The notes under the pieces were generated by a model, which was given only the letters and a program-made list of their open reading frames with translations, was not told where the DNA came from and searched no databases. A program made the position numbers and the translations under genes. A stretch of 48,646 nt of DNA, from contig JAHBYM010000008.1 in the NCBI GenBank assembly GCA_019635975.1, forward strand, positions 1 to 48,646. The letters run 5' to 3'. Below, piece by piece: positions 1 through 8,737 of the stretch. How positions within the stretch are numbered: position 1 is the first letter of the stretch; each line of letters begins with the position of its first letter. The DNA comes from Parvibaculum sp. GTDB lineage: Bacteria > Pseudomonadota > Alphaproteobacteria > Parvibaculales > Parvibaculaceae.

Positions 1-575
1 CCGGCACGACGCGCAAGATCGACATCGGCAAGCTGACATTCGTTTCGGAAGACGGGAGCGAGGCGACACGCTATTTCGACAATATCGCGAGCTTCGGCCT
101 GTCGGGCGAAACGGTGCGCGCCGTCAACCGCGCCACCTGGCCGAAAATGCTGGGCGGCAATTTCGCCTTCTTCTGGGCGACGCTGACGACGGCGATGCGC
201 CACAAGACGCGGGCCGTGCGCATCACCACCGACACAGGGCTCGACACGACGCTGAATATCGGTCTCGGCGCCGTCGCCAATGGGCGCTATTTCGGCAGCG
301 GGCTGAAAATGGCGCCCGACGCCGAACCCGATGACGGACTGTTCGATCTCGTCACGATGCGCGACCTCACCTTCATGGACCTTTTGACCGGCACCGGGTC
401 GATGAAGGAAGGCACGCATATCGGCGGCGAGAAAGTCTCTCACACGCGCGCCAAATGGGTGATGGCAACGCCGATGGGCGCCGATCCGGTGCTGCTGGAT
501 GTCGACGGCGAAGGGCCGGGCCGCCTGCCGGCGCGTTTCGAAATCATGCCGCAGGCGCTGACGCTGCGCTGCTGA
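1..575 (+). CDS. Diacylglycerol/lipid kinase family protein, C-terminal part (5' truncated by window)
   Basis: The reading frame is open from the window edge (first complete codon at base 3) to TGA at 573-575, so the N-terminal catalytic half lies outside the window. The visible 190 residues contain an early strand with TRKIDIGKL, then FDNIASFGLSGETV, and later NGRYFGSGLKMAPDAEPDDG. This pattern, nearly invariant N-G-x-x-x-G-x-G followed by A-P-x-A-x-x-D-D-G, is typical of the C-terminal beta-sandwich of YegS/DgkB/BmrU lipid kinases, which phosphorylate diacylglycerol or related lipids with ATP. The gene ends 22 bases before a flavoenzyme of ether-lipid type, so the two probably form a lipid operon. 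The exact lipid substrate cannot be read from the sequence. Confidence 0.82.
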   Translation, partial: GTTRKIDIGKLTFVSEDGSEATRYFDNIASFGLSGETVRAVNRATWPKMLGGNFAFFWATLTTAMRHKTRAVRITTDTGLDTTLNIGLGAVANGRYFGSGLKMAPDAEPDDGLFDLVTMRDLTFMDLLTGTGSMKEGTHIGGEKVSHTRAKWVMATPMGADPVLLDVDGEGPGRLPARFEIMPQALTLRC

Positions 576-597
576 AAAAGAAAAGACGGGAAGAAAC

Positions 598-2268
598 ATG
601 ACCATCGACCGACAGACGCTGCGCTGGAACGGCTGGGGCCCGGTGAAGCAGCCGAACCCGCTGCCCGCAGACGCCGCCCAGTGGAGCTGGATCGAGGAAG
701 CGCTCGGCATGAGCCGGCTGCCGCTGACGCCGGCGGTGCCGCTGGCCGATATCCGCCTGCCGCATTGCCGCATTTCCAACCCAACGCAGGAAAAGCTGCG
801 CGGCATCGTCGGCGACAACCAGTTCCGCACCGACGATTACGAACGCGCCTTCCATGCGCGCGGCAAGTCCTATCACGACCTGCTCTATGTGCGCGCGGGC
901 AAGCTCGACATGGCGCCCGACGCGGTCATCTATCCGCGCGGGGCCGAGGAAACGCTCGCCATCGTCAAGCTCTGCGCCGAGGAGGGCATTGCACTGATCC
1001 CCTATGGCGGCGGCTCCTCGGTGGTGGGCGGCATCAACGCGGTCTCGAAAACGCTCGGCGGCGCGGTGCTGACGCTCGACACGACGCTGATGACGCGCAT
1101 CGTGCAGATCGACAAGGTGTCGATGACGGCGCGCATCGAGGCCGGCATCTACGGACCGGCGCTTGAGGAACAGTTGCAGGCGCATGGCGTGACGCTCGGC
1201 CACTATCCGCAGAGCTTCGAATATTCGACGCTGGGCGGCTGGATCGCGGCGCGCGGCGCGGGACAACAATCCAACCGCTACGGCAAGGCCGAGAAATGGC
1301 TCGTCTCGGCGAAACTCGCGACGCCGAAAGGTTTCTGGACGACGGAAGCAACGCCCGCCTCCGCCGCCGGCCCGAACCTCAACCAGCTGGTCGCAGGCTC
1401 GGAAGGCACGCTCGGCGTCATCTGCGAGGCGACGGTAAAAATCCACGACCTGCCGGAGCGCAAGGATTATCGCGGCTATCTGTTCAAGAATTTCGCCGCC
1501 GGCGTCGAAGCGGCGCGGCGCATCAACCACGCTGAAATTCCGGTGGCGATGGTGCGCCTGTCGGATGCGCCGGAAACCTATTTCTTCCAGACTTTTTCCG
1601 CGACGGGATCGGGCGGGCTGAAGGCCAGGCTGCAACGCGCCTATCTGAAAATGAAGGGCTTCGACGATACGCCCTGCCTGATGCTGATCGGCCATGAAGG
1701 CGAGAAGGACACGGTGATCTGGGCGCAGGAGCAGACCGAAGCGATCTGCAAGCGTCTCGGCGCGCTGGCGCTGGGCACCGGGCCCGGCAAGCGCTGGTTT
1801 CACGGCCGCTTCAACGGGCCGGCGATCCGCGACCCGATGATGGATCGCGGCATCGGCGTCGACACGCTCGAAACCTCGACGCGCTGGTCGAACATCGCCA
1901 ATCTGCACGAGAAGGTCGTGGCCGCCATCGACGGCGCGATGAGCGCCAACATGCCCGAGCAGCATGCGCGCGGCATTGTGATGGCGCATGTCAGCCATTC
2001 CTATCCCGACGGATCGAGCCTCTATTTCACCTTCATCTTCCCGCGCCAGCTCGACCGCGAAATCGCGCAATGGCAGGCGATCAAGCGCGCGGCCTCCGAC
2101 GCGATCCTGATGAACGGCGGCACGATCAGCCATCATCACGGCGTCGGCACCGACCATGTGCCATGGCTGGCCGAGGAAAAGGGCGAAATCGGCATGGCAC
2201 TGCTGCGCGCGACAAAGCGCGAGATGGACCCGAAGGGCGTGATGAACCCGGGGAAGCTGTTCGCCTAG
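598..2268 (+). CDS. FAD-binding oxidase, alkyl-dihydroxyacetone-phosphate synthase (AGPS)-like
   Basis: A 556-residue protein of the vanillyl-alcohol-oxidase/PCMH flavoprotein superfamily. The FAD domain carries IPYGGGSSVVGG (about 138-149), STLGGWIAARGAGQQSNRYG (about 203-222) and VAGSEGTLGVI (about 264-274). The C-terminus has SHHHGVGTDH (about 508-517), the His-rich stretch conserved in alkylglycerone-phosphate synthases, which swap the acyl group of acyl-DHAP for a fatty alcohol to make ether lipids. The opening RWNGWG motif and the overall length match the AGPS family. The start ATG follows GGGAAGAAAC. It is transcribed with the lipid kinase upstream, and its stop codon overlaps that of the convergent SulP gene. 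A D-lactate or glycolate dehydrogenase is less likely because of the HHHGVG site and the RWNGWG start. Confidence 0.85.
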   Translation: MTIDRQTLRWNGWGPVKQPNPLPADAAQWSWIEEALGMSRLPLTPAVPLADIRLPHCRISNPTQEKLRGIVGDNQFRTDDYERAFHARGKSYHDLLYVRAGKLDMAPDAVIYPRGAEETLAIVKLCAEEGIALIPYGGGSSVVGGINAVSKTLGGAVLTLDTTLMTRIVQIDKVSMTARIEAGIYGPALEEQLQAHGVTLGHYPQSFEYSTLGGWIAARGAGQQSNRYGKAEKWLVSAKLATPKGFWTTEATPASAAGPNLNQLVAGSEGTLGVICEATVKIHDLPERKDYRGYLFKNFAAGVEAARRINHAEIPVAMVRLSDAPETYFFQTFSATGSGGLKARLQRAYLKMKGFDDTPCLMLIGHEGEKDTVIWAQEQTEAICKRLGALALGTGPGKRWFHGRFNGPAIRDPMMDRGIGVDTLETSTRWSNIANLHEKVVAAIDGAMSANMPEQHARGIVMAHVSHSYPDGSSLYFTFIFPRQLDREIAQWQAIKRAASDAILMNGGTISHHHGVGTDHVPWLAEEKGEIGMALLRATKREMDPKGVMNPGKLFA

Positions 2269-3968
2269 TCCGCCGCCACAATCTCGCGCGCCAGAACCAG
2301 CGCCTCGTCGATGCCGGGAACGAGCCTGACCAGCGGATCGGCGGTGACGCCCATCTTGCGCAGGACGAGACGCGGCTGGGTCTGCAAGCCGGTAATCAGC
2401 ACCTGCGTCCCGTGACGGCGGCAGCGCGCGATCAGCGCGTCGATGGCGGACGCACCCGAGGCGTCGATCATCGGCACGGCGCGCATCCGGAGGATCAGCA
2501 CGCGCGGCGGCGCGCCGATGCGGTCGAGCGTTTCGCCGAGCCGCATCGCGACGCCGAAGAAGAACGGCCCCCGGATGACGCTGGAGACGACGCCGGGCGG
2601 CAGCTCATGTTCCTCGACCGGGCGCTGGAGATGCGGCGCGTCGTCGGCGACATCCTCGTCGATGACCTTGAGATCGGCCTGCACCTCGACCGCCTCGGAC
2701 ATGCGGTGCATGAAGAGAACGGCGGCAAGCACGACGCCGACCTGGATCGCGACCGTCAGATCGACCGCAACCGTGAGCGCGAAGGTGATGAGCAACACGG
2801 CGCGGTCGCCGGCCGGCGCCTTCATCAGATGGCGGAACTTGTCGATCTCGCTCATGTTCCAGGCGACGACCAGCAGCACGGCGGCCAGCGCCGCCAGCGG
2901 CACGAAGGACGTGAGTGGCCAGAGGAAAAGCATGAAGGCCAGAATGAAAACCGCGTGCAACATGCCGGCAACGGGACCGCGCGCGCCGGCGCGGATGTTG
3001 GTGGCGGTGCGCGCGATGGCTCCGGTCGCCGGCAACCCGCCGATGCCGGCCGAGGCGCAATTGGCGATGCCTTGCGCGATGAGCTCGCAATTGGAGCGGT
3101 GCCGCCGCCCGGTCATGCTGTCGGCGACCATCGCCGACAGGAGCGACTCGACACCGGCCAGAAACGCGATGGTGAAGGCGCTCGGGAATAGCGTGACGAT
3201 CCGCTCCATCGTTACATGCGGGAAATCGGGCAGCGCGAAGCTGGGCTCGAGCCCGGCAAAGCGCGAGCCGATCGTGTCGGTTTCGATGCCGAGCGCCGCA
3301 ACGGCGGCGGCCGCGAGAATGACTGCGATCAGGAAGGCGGGCCATTCGGGACGATAGCGCCGCACCAGCAGAATGACGGCGAGCGCACCGAGCGCCACCG
3401 CAAGCGTCGGCGGCGCGACGCCCGGCAGCGCCGCGCCGAGCGCCAGGACTTTCTCGAAAAACTCGGCCGGCTCGTGGTCGAGCGTCAACCCCAGAAAATC
3501 CTTCACCTGACTTGTCGCGATGATGACCGCAATGCCGGCGGTGAAGCCGGTGACGACCGGCTGCGGCACATATTTGATGAAGGCGCCGACGCGCAACAGC
3601 CCCGCGCCGACCAGCATGATGCCGGCCATCGCGGTCGCGATCACAAGCCCGTCATAGCCGTGGATCGCGATGACATTGAAGACGACGACGACGAAGGCGC
3701 CGGTCGGCCCGCCGATCTGGAACCGGCTGCCGCCGAAGGCCGAAATCAAAAACCCCGCGACAACGGCGGTGATGAGGCCTTTGTCGGGCGTCGCGCCGCT
3801 GGCGATGGCAAGCGCCATGGCGAGCGGCAGCGCGACGATCGCGACCGTCAGACCGGCGATGAAATCGGCGCGGAACGCCGCAAAGCCGTAACCCTCGCGA
3901 AGCACGGTGACGAGCTTCGGGACGAGAAGCGACGAGGATGGCGGCGGCGCGGGCGCCCGTTGCGACAT
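2265..3968 (-). CDS. SulP/SLC26-family anion transporter with STAS domain
   Basis: A 567-residue inner-membrane protein. Residues about 25-440 form a long series of hydrophobic segments, with the family-typical start (GFAAFRADFIAGLTVAIVALPLAMA), a central GGSRFQIGGPTGAF stretch and ATGAIARTATNIRAGARGPVAG. The last ~110 residues (from about 455) form a STAS domain with MIDASGASAIDAL. SulP proteins move sulfate, bicarbonate, dicarboxylates or other anions. The substrate cannot be decided here. The ATG at 3966-3968 is preceded by GGAGA. The gene lies 55 bases downstream of an acyl-CoA synthetase on the same strand and may be co-transcribed with it. Its stop overlaps that of the AGPS-like gene on the other strand by four bases. 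Confidence 0.9.
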   Translation of the reverse strand: MSQRAPAPPPSSSLLVPKLVTVLREGYGFAAFRADFIAGLTVAIVALPLAMALAIASGATPDKGLITAVVAGFLISAFGGSRFQIGGPTGAFVVVVFNVIAIHGYDGLVIATAMAGIMLVGAGLLRVGAFIKYVPQPVVTGFTAGIAVIIATSQVKDFLGLTLDHEPAEFFEKVLALGAALPGVAPPTLAVALGALAVILLVRRYRPEWPAFLIAVILAAAAVAALGIETDTIGSRFAGLEPSFALPDFPHVTMERIVTLFPSAFTIAFLAGVESLLSAMVADSMTGRRHRSNCELIAQGIANCASAGIGGLPATGAIARTATNIRAGARGPVAGMLHAVFILAFMLFLWPLTSFVPLAALAAVLLVVAWNMSEIDKFRHLMKAPAGDRAVLLITFALTVAVDLTVAIQVGVVLAAVLFMHRMSEAVEVQADLKVIDEDVADDAPHLQRPVEEHELPPGVVSSVIRGPFFFGVAMRLGETLDRIGAPPRVLILRMRAVPMIDASGASAIDALIARCRRHGTQVLITGLQTQPRLVLRKMGVTADPLVRLVPGIDEALVLAREIVAAD

Positions 3969-4023
3969 GACGATGTCTCCGGGTCTTCGGCCAGGCGGCG
4001 GAAGGCCCCGATGCGCGTCGGCC

Positions 4024-5613
4024 TCAGGCGGCGCCGTCGACGAGACGGCGGAGTTCGGCCTTGGCTATTTTCTCGAGCGTGGAGCGCGGGAACGAGTCGA
4101 CAATCCGAATTTCGCGCGGGCGCTTGAAATCCGCAAGTCCCTTCTCGCAAGCCGCCATCACTTGCGCCACGAGGTCGCGGGGCGCTGCCGCCTCGCCGCC
4201 CGGCACCAGCAGGAAAGCGACCGGCACTTCGTCGAGCATCGGATCGCGCTTGGCGACGACGGCACATTCCTGGATGCCCGGCACCGTCATCACCACGCGC
4301 TCGATTTCGGAGGCCGCGACATTCTCGCCGCCGACTTTCAGCATGTCCTTGTCGCGGTCGGCAAAGGAGATGAAACCGTCCTCGCCCAGCGTCACGCGGT
4401 CGCCGGTGATGAAATAGCCTTGTTCGTCGAAGCTTTTTGCGGTCGCTTCCGGGTTGTTCAGATATTCGGCAAAGAGCGACAGGCCCGGCACGCCGCGCAC
4501 CAGCAACTCGCCGGTCTCGCCGGGATCGACCGGCGTTCCATCCTCTCGCAATATCGCGATTTCGTAGGAGGTCGCCGGTTTCCCGATCGACATCGGACGA
4601 TTGGGCAGATGCACGTCGCCAACGATGCCGTGGGTGATCGTTTCGGTCATGCCCCACCAGCCGATGGTCTTGACGCCGAAATGCGCGTCGGTCGGCGGCG
4701 CCGAAATACCGTTGCCCCAGAGCCGGTAGCTGTGGCTCTCCGGTTTTTCCTGTCCCATCAGCGCGCGCACGCAGAACGGCACCATCGAGGTCCAGGTGCA
4801 GCCATGCTTCGCCGACACGCTCCAGAAGCGCGAGGCGGAAAAGCGCGGCTGCAGCACCACCGTCGCACCGACCCAGAGCGCGGCCAGCACCGAATAGGAC
4901 TGCGCATTGGTATGGAAGAGCGGCAGATAGGTGAGATGCACGTCCGACGGCCGCAGGTCTTCATGCATCGCGCAGAGCTTGGCACCCCACAGCGCATTGG
5001 CATGTGTCCAGACGACGCCTTTCGGCCGCGAGGTCGTGCCCGACGTGTATTGAATACCGACCGGCAGCATGGGATCCGGCGCGCGCAGCGGCGCATCGGC
5101 GGGGTCGCCGTAGAGCGCGGCGAAGCTTTCGGATTTCGGCGGACGGTTCGCATCCTTCGGCGCCGCGCCATTGTCGGTCTCGGTGACGGCGAGCCATTTG
5201 ATGTTTTTGCACGACGACGCCACGAGACCGGCAAGAGCCGGCTGCGTGATCGCGCCGACGACGGCAGCGTGTTCGCTGAAATAAATCAGGTCATCGGCAA
5301 CCGAGCGCGCATTGGTGGTGACGGCGACCGCGCCGAGTTGGGCGCAGGCATACCAGGCGATCAGGCTTTCCGGGCAATTGTCGAGATGGATCATCACGCA
5401 CTCGCCGGATTTGACGCCGCGCGCCTTGAGCCCGGCGGCCACCGCCTGCACCTCATGCGCGAAGGCGCGATAGCTCCAGGTCTTCGCCTCGCCCTCGAAG
5501 GGCTCCCAGATCAGGAAGGGATGTGCGCCCCGCGCCGCGACATGCGCCGCAAGGAGATGCGGCACGTCGAAATTCGAGAACGGATGAATGAGTGGCGCGC
5601 GCAGTGCCGGCAT
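4024..5613 (-). CDS. AMP-binding acyl-CoA synthetase (ANL superfamily)
   Basis: A 529-residue adenylate-forming enzyme that activates a carboxylic acid with ATP and joins it to CoA. The P-loop-like A3 motif YTSGTTSRPKG is at 189-199, and the C-terminal domain begins around GDRVTLGEDGFISFADRDKD with the hinge aspartate. KVGGENVAASEIE follows, and the catalytic lysine is expected within STLEKIAKAELRR near the end. The order and length are those of medium- or long-chain and aryl acyl-CoA ligases. The ATG follows GGGGGAGACGACC, a strong ribosome site. It heads a minus-strand unit with the SulP transporter and is divergent from the HAD phosphatase gene, with 109 bases between them. The chain length accepted cannot be inferred. 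Confidence 0.9.
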   Translation of the reverse strand: MPALRAPLIHPFSNFDVPHLLAAHVAARGAHPFLIWEPFEGEAKTWSYRAFAHEVQAVAAGLKARGVKSGECVMIHLDNCPESLIAWYACAQLGAVAVTTNARSVADDLIYFSEHAAVVGAITQPALAGLVASSCKNIKWLAVTETDNGAAPKDANRPPKSESFAALYGDPADAPLRAPDPMLPVGIQYTSGTTSRPKGVVWTHANALWGAKLCAMHEDLRPSDVHLTYLPLFHTNAQSYSVLAALWVGATVVLQPRFSASRFWSVSAKHGCTWTSMVPFCVRALMGQEKPESHSYRLWGNGISAPPTDAHFGVKTIGWWGMTETITHGIVGDVHLPNRPMSIGKPATSYEIAILREDGTPVDPGETGELLVRGVPGLSLFAEYLNNPEATAKSFDEQGYFITGDRVTLGEDGFISFADRDKDMLKVGGENVAASEIERVVMTVPGIQECAVVAKRDPMLDEVPVAFLLVPGGEAAAPRDLVAQVMAACEKGLADFKRPREIRIVDSFPRSTLEKIAKAELRRLVDGAA

Positions 5614-5722
5614 GGTCGTCTCCCCCGCTGTTTTCCGCCATATACCCCATGCTTGCGCCCGGTTCCATGCCGGGGCTAGGATTCTGACCGGGAGGGCAAT
5701 TTCAGGCGCGAGGTTCTGCGCG

Positions 5723-6496
5723 ATGACGCCACGCCCCTTGACGGAAACCGGCGGTTTGCTGCTCGATGTCGGCGGCGTCCTCTATCAGGGCGACGAGGCG
5801 CTGCCCGGCGCCGTGGCGGCGCTGAAACGCCTGAAGGCCTCGGGGCTGCCCTTTCGCCTGCTGACCAACACGACACGCACGACAAAGGCGATGTTCGCCG
5901 CGCGCCTCGCCGCACTCGGCTTCGAAGTGACCGAAGACGACATCGTGACACCGGCAAGCGCCGCCGCTGCGATACTCGACGCCGGTGGCGCGCGGGTGCA
6001 TCTGCTGGTCCATCCAGACCTCATCCCCGACTGCCCGGCCGAGGCCGACGCGCCGAATGCCGTGCTGATCGGCGATGCGGGCGAACATTTCACCTTCGAG
6101 CGGCTGAACCGCGCCTTTGAAATTCTGATCGACGGCGGCCGCCTCTACGCGCTCGGCCGCAACCGCTTCTTTCGCAGCAAGGACGGTTTCGAACTCGATG
6201 CCGGCCCCTTCGTCGCGGCGCTCGAATATGCAGCCGAAGTGGAAGCGACGCTGATCGGCAAACCGTCGCCGGATTTCTTTCGCGCGGCAGCCGCCGCTTT
6301 CGGCCTGCCCGCGGAAAAAGTGCTGATGGTGGGCGACGATCTCGAGGCGGATGTCACGGGCGCGCGCAACGCCGGTCTCGAAGCGGCACTGGTCTGCACC
6401 GGCAAGTACCGCAAGGGCGACGCGATGGCCGCAAAAAAAGGCGGCGCTCATGTCGCCGCCTCTTTCGCGGAATTCGTGGATGAATTGCTGGACTAG
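5723..6496 (+). CDS. HAD-superfamily phosphatase, LHPP-like (HAD-IIA)
   Basis: A 257-residue hydrolase. Motif I reads LLLDVGGVLYQGD (about 11-23). The nucleophile Asp is present, but the second Asp of the usual DxD is Gly. This mirrors the LHPP/HAD-IIA-hyp3 group, where Ser sits at this position. Motif II is LLTNTTRTTK, and motif IV is MVGDDLEADVTGARNAG. IGKPSPDFF supplies the lysine of motif III. The ATG at 5723 is chosen because homology begins about ten residues later; upstream in-frame ATGs would add unrelated sequence. Substrates of the group include phosphoamino acids, pyrophosphate and small phosphates, and no specific one can be assigned. Its stop overlaps that of the convergent esterase gene by four bases. 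Confidence 0.85.
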   Translation: MTPRPLTETGGLLLDVGGVLYQGDEALPGAVAALKRLKASGLPFRLLTNTTRTTKAMFAARLAALGFEVTEDDIVTPASAAAAILDAGGARVHLLVHPDLIPDCPAEADAPNAVLIGDAGEHFTFERLNRAFEILIDGGRLYALGRNRFFRSKDGFELDAGPFVAALEYAAEVEATLIGKPSPDFFRAAAAAFGLPAEKVLMVGDDLEADVTGARNAGLEAALVCTGKYRKGDAMAAKKGGAHVAASFAEFVDELLD

Positions 6497-7434
6497 GCCA
6501 ACGCTTCCTTCAGCGCCTTCGCCGCCGCCTTCACCGCCTCGCGCGCGACGTCGAGCGCGCCTTGCAGGTTGAAGAAACCGTGGATCATGCCCTCGTAATT
6601 GACGTACTCGACGGCGACGCCCGCTTTTTTCAGTGCTTCGGCATAGGCCTTGCCCTCATCGCGCAGCACGTCGAAACCGGCGGTGACGACATAGGCCGGC
6701 GGCAATCCGGCAAGCGAGGCCGCACGCAACGGCGAGTGACGCGCATCGTCCGCATCCGCACCGGCGCCCGTCACATAATGGTTCCAGAACCAGTCCATGC
6801 CGTCGGCTTCGAGGAAATAGCCTTCCGCGAAATCCTTGTAGGATTTCGTGCCGCGCGGCGCGTCGGTCACCGGATAGATCAAAAGCTGGAAGGCGATATG
6901 CGGGCCCTTGTCGGCCTTCGCCTGCAACGCGACGGCAGCGGCGAGATTGCCGCCCGCGCTGTCGCCGGCGACCGCGATGCGGTTGGGATCAATGCCGATT
7001 TCGGAGGCGTTCTTTTCCACCCATTTCACGGCGGCAAGACAATCGTCGAAGGCGGCCGGAAAGGGATGCTCGGGCGCAAGACGGTAATCGATCGCGATCA
7101 CCTTGCAGCCCGCCTCGTTGGCGAGCGTGCGGCAGAGCGCGTCATGCGTGTCGAGATCGCCGATCACCCAGCCGCCACCATGAAAATAGACCAGCGCCGG
7201 CGCCGTGCCGCCGGAAGCGACGGGCGTGTAGATACGGACGGGAATGTCGCCCTCGGGTCCGGGGATCGCGCGGTCCTCGACCTTGCCGATGGCGACGCCT
7301 TGCAGGTCCATCGCCTGCGCCATGGCGCGATACATTTCGCGGCCCTGCGCGGGCGGCAGGTCGATCAGGCGCGGCGCGTCCGGATCGGCGGCCAGCGCAT
7401 CGAGGATCGCTTTCGCCTGTGGATCGAGTGACAT
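6493..7434 (-). CDS. Alpha/beta hydrolase, hormone-sensitive-lipase (HSL) family esterase
   Basis: A 313-residue esterase or lipase. It has the HSL oxyanion motif HGGGW at 85-89 and the nucleophile elbow GDSAGG at 157-162 (Ser159). The catalytic acid is probably in FDVLRDEG (about 254-261), and the histidine in MIHGFF (about 284-289). There is no signal peptide, so it is predicted to be cytosolic. Members hydrolyse short- to medium-chain acyl esters. Just upstream of the ATG lies a hairpin (7438-7470) whose 3' arm begins right after the purine-rich ribosome site. The gene stands 75 bases downstream of a small unknown gene on the same strand. Confidence 0.9.
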   Translation of the reverse strand: MSLDPQAKAILDALAADPDAPRLIDLPPAQGREMYRAMAQAMDLQGVAIGKVEDRAIPGPEGDIPVRIYTPVASGGTAPALVYFHGGGWVIGDLDTHDALCRTLANEAGCKVIAIDYRLAPEHPFPAAFDDCLAAVKWVEKNASEIGIDPNRIAVAGDSAGGNLAAAVALQAKADKGPHIAFQLLIYPVTDAPRGTKSYKDFAEGYFLEADGMDWFWNHYVTGAGADADDARHSPLRAASLAGLPPAYVVTAGFDVLRDEGKAYAEALKKAGVAVEYVNYEGMIHGFFNLQGALDVAREAVKAAAKALKEALA

Positions 7435-7437
7435 AAG

Positions 7438-7472
7438 AACGGGCCCCCTGTTGAATTCAAGAGGCCCGTTTT
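7438..7472. terminator. Hairpin with T-tract on the plus strand; leader hairpin of the esterase on the minus strand
   Basis: AACGGGCC at 7438-7445 pairs with GGCCCGTT at 7463-7470, and TTTTAA follows on the plus strand. The loop contains the palindrome TTGAATTCAA. As a terminator it would stop plus-strand transcription, but no plus-strand gene ends nearby. On the minus strand it sits between the small unknown gene and the esterase start, so it could end read-through or fold over the esterase ribosome site. Confidence 0.45.
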
Positions 7473-7509
7473 AACCGGCGCGGCGTCCGCGCGCCAAGCG
7501 GCAAGTTTG

Positions 7510-7716
7510 TCAGTGCAGGATATGACCCTCGCGGCTCATCCGGCCCTCGACCATGTCCTCGACGACGCGACGCAGCGTCCGCCACGCGTCCGCCCGCATC
7601 TTCTCGCCGATTTCCTCCAGTTCCTCGACCGCCGTGTCGGCATAGGCAAGCGCCTTGCGGCCATGCGTATCGACCATGTAGGCGGCGAGAAGGTTGATTT
7701 CGCGGTCGGTGATCAT
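7510..7716 (-). CDS. Small hypothetical protein (68 aa)
   Basis: The ATG at 7714-7716 is chosen over an upstream in-frame ATG because it is preceded by GGAGAG at suitable distance and the sequence MITDREINLLAAYMVDTHG looks like a natural N-terminus. The product is acidic and helical, with repeated hydrophobic heptads (ALAYADTAVEELEEIGEK, WRTLRRVVEDMVEG). It has no membrane segment and no recognisable domain. Codon use matches the neighbouring genes, so it is very likely a real gene, but no function can be assigned. It could be co-transcribed with the esterase that follows on the same strand. Confidence 0.65.
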   Translation of the reverse strand: MITDREINLLAAYMVDTHGRKALAYADTAVEELEEIGEKMRADAWRTLRRVVEDMVEGRMSREGHILH

Positions 7717-7884
7717 CGGGGGCTCTCCGGTTGGGCTTGAAGCGATTGCCAAACGGATTGCAACCCATGGGCCAGCCGAAACCGGACCGGAATTCCTTTT
7801 ATTTCAAGGGGTTAGCAAAGGGACGCCGCGCGCCTCCCGGCAGGGCTTGCCGCGCCGGTTAAGGAATCGGGAGGAATCTGCCGC

Positions 7885-8616
7885 CTACCACGGCTCGGCA
7901 TGGGTGCGCAGATCGATTTCGAAGCTCCAGGCGGCCGGCTTCTGGCCGTGGAGATAGAGATAGGCATCGGCGATGCCGTCGAGATCGATCAGGCGCCCCT
8001 CCTGCGCGCGCTGGGCGGCATATTGCGGCGCCAGGTTGTGAAGCTTCTCGCCGTCGATACCGCCATCGACCACCACATGGCCGACATGGATACCCTGCGG
8101 CCCGAGCTCCTTGGCGGCGCTTTGTGCGAAGTTGCGAAGCCCGCCCTTGGCGGCGGTGAAGGCGGCGAAACCTTCGCGGCCCCGCATGCTGGCCGACGCG
8201 CCGGTGAAGAGGAGCGAACCTGTGCCCCGCGGGCTCATGTGATCCGCCGCCTCGCGCGCGAAGAGAAAGGCACCGAACAGGCAGACGCGCCAGCAGCGCT
8301 CGAAATAGTCGGCCTCCATGCCCGATATCTTGCCGATCATGTTGTTGCCGGCATTGTATATCGCAAGATCGACCGGACCCGCCTCTTCCGCCTGCCGGAA
8401 CAACGAGACGACATCGGCCTCGCGCGTCACGTCGCAAACGACAGGCGTTGCCCGGCCGCCGCCATCGCGGATCGCATCCGCCACCGCCTCGATTTTTTCG
8501 GCCGTGCGCCCGGCGACGAAGACATGAAGCCCCTCGCCCGCCACGCGCCGCGACAACACCGCGCCGAGCCCGTTGAGCGGGCCGACACCCGCGACGATTG
8601 CCGTTTTGCTGGACAT
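7885..8616 (-). CDS. Atypical short-chain dehydrogenase/reductase with Phe at the catalytic Tyr position
   Basis: A 243-residue Rossmann-fold protein. The cofactor loop is AGVGPLNGLG (about 9-18), CDVTRE follows beta-4, and the YNAGNN motif lies around 88-93. GASASM supplies the serine region. The segment that should be YxxxK reads FTAAK, so the lysine is kept while the catalytic tyrosine is phenylalanine. The C-terminus ends with SFEIDLRTHAEPW, seen in SDRs that lack typical substrate loops. It may reduce its substrate poorly, use another acid, or act as a non-enzymatic partner. ATG at 8614-8616 follows AGGAGGAACCCC. No operon partner lies directly upstream. Confidence 0.85.
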   Translation of the reverse strand: MSSKTAIVAGVGPLNGLGAVLSRRVAGEGLHVFVAGRTAEKIEAVADAIRDGGGRATPVVCDVTREADVVSLFRQAEEAGPVDLAIYNAGNNMIGKISGMEADYFERCWRVCLFGAFLFAREAADHMSPRGTGSLLFTGASASMRGREGFAAFTAAKGGLRNFAQSAAKELGPQGIHVGHVVVDGGIDGEKLHNLAPQYAAQRAQEGRLIDLDGIADAYLYLHGQKPAAWSFEIDLRTHAEPW

Positions 8617-8737
8617 GGGGTTCCTCCTGCCGGTTCAAAGCTGAAGGATATATGGTTAGTTCTCAATTGGAACCAAGGGAAAACAATAGGCAACTGGCTG
8701 CTTCGTTGCCGGACACGAGGCAGTGTAGTAGAGATAC

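Noticed and set aside
544..2157. Long open frame antisense to the AGPS-like gene
   Set aside because: The predicted product is Arg/Asp/Ala-rich with no domain, and it mirrors codon bias of the GC-rich sense gene. The sense strand has clear flavoprotein motifs and a ribosome site.
3907..5679. Long plus-strand open frame opposite the acyl-CoA synthetase
   Set aside because: It is a composition artefact of the GC-rich sense gene, with no ribosome site and low-complexity basic sequence.
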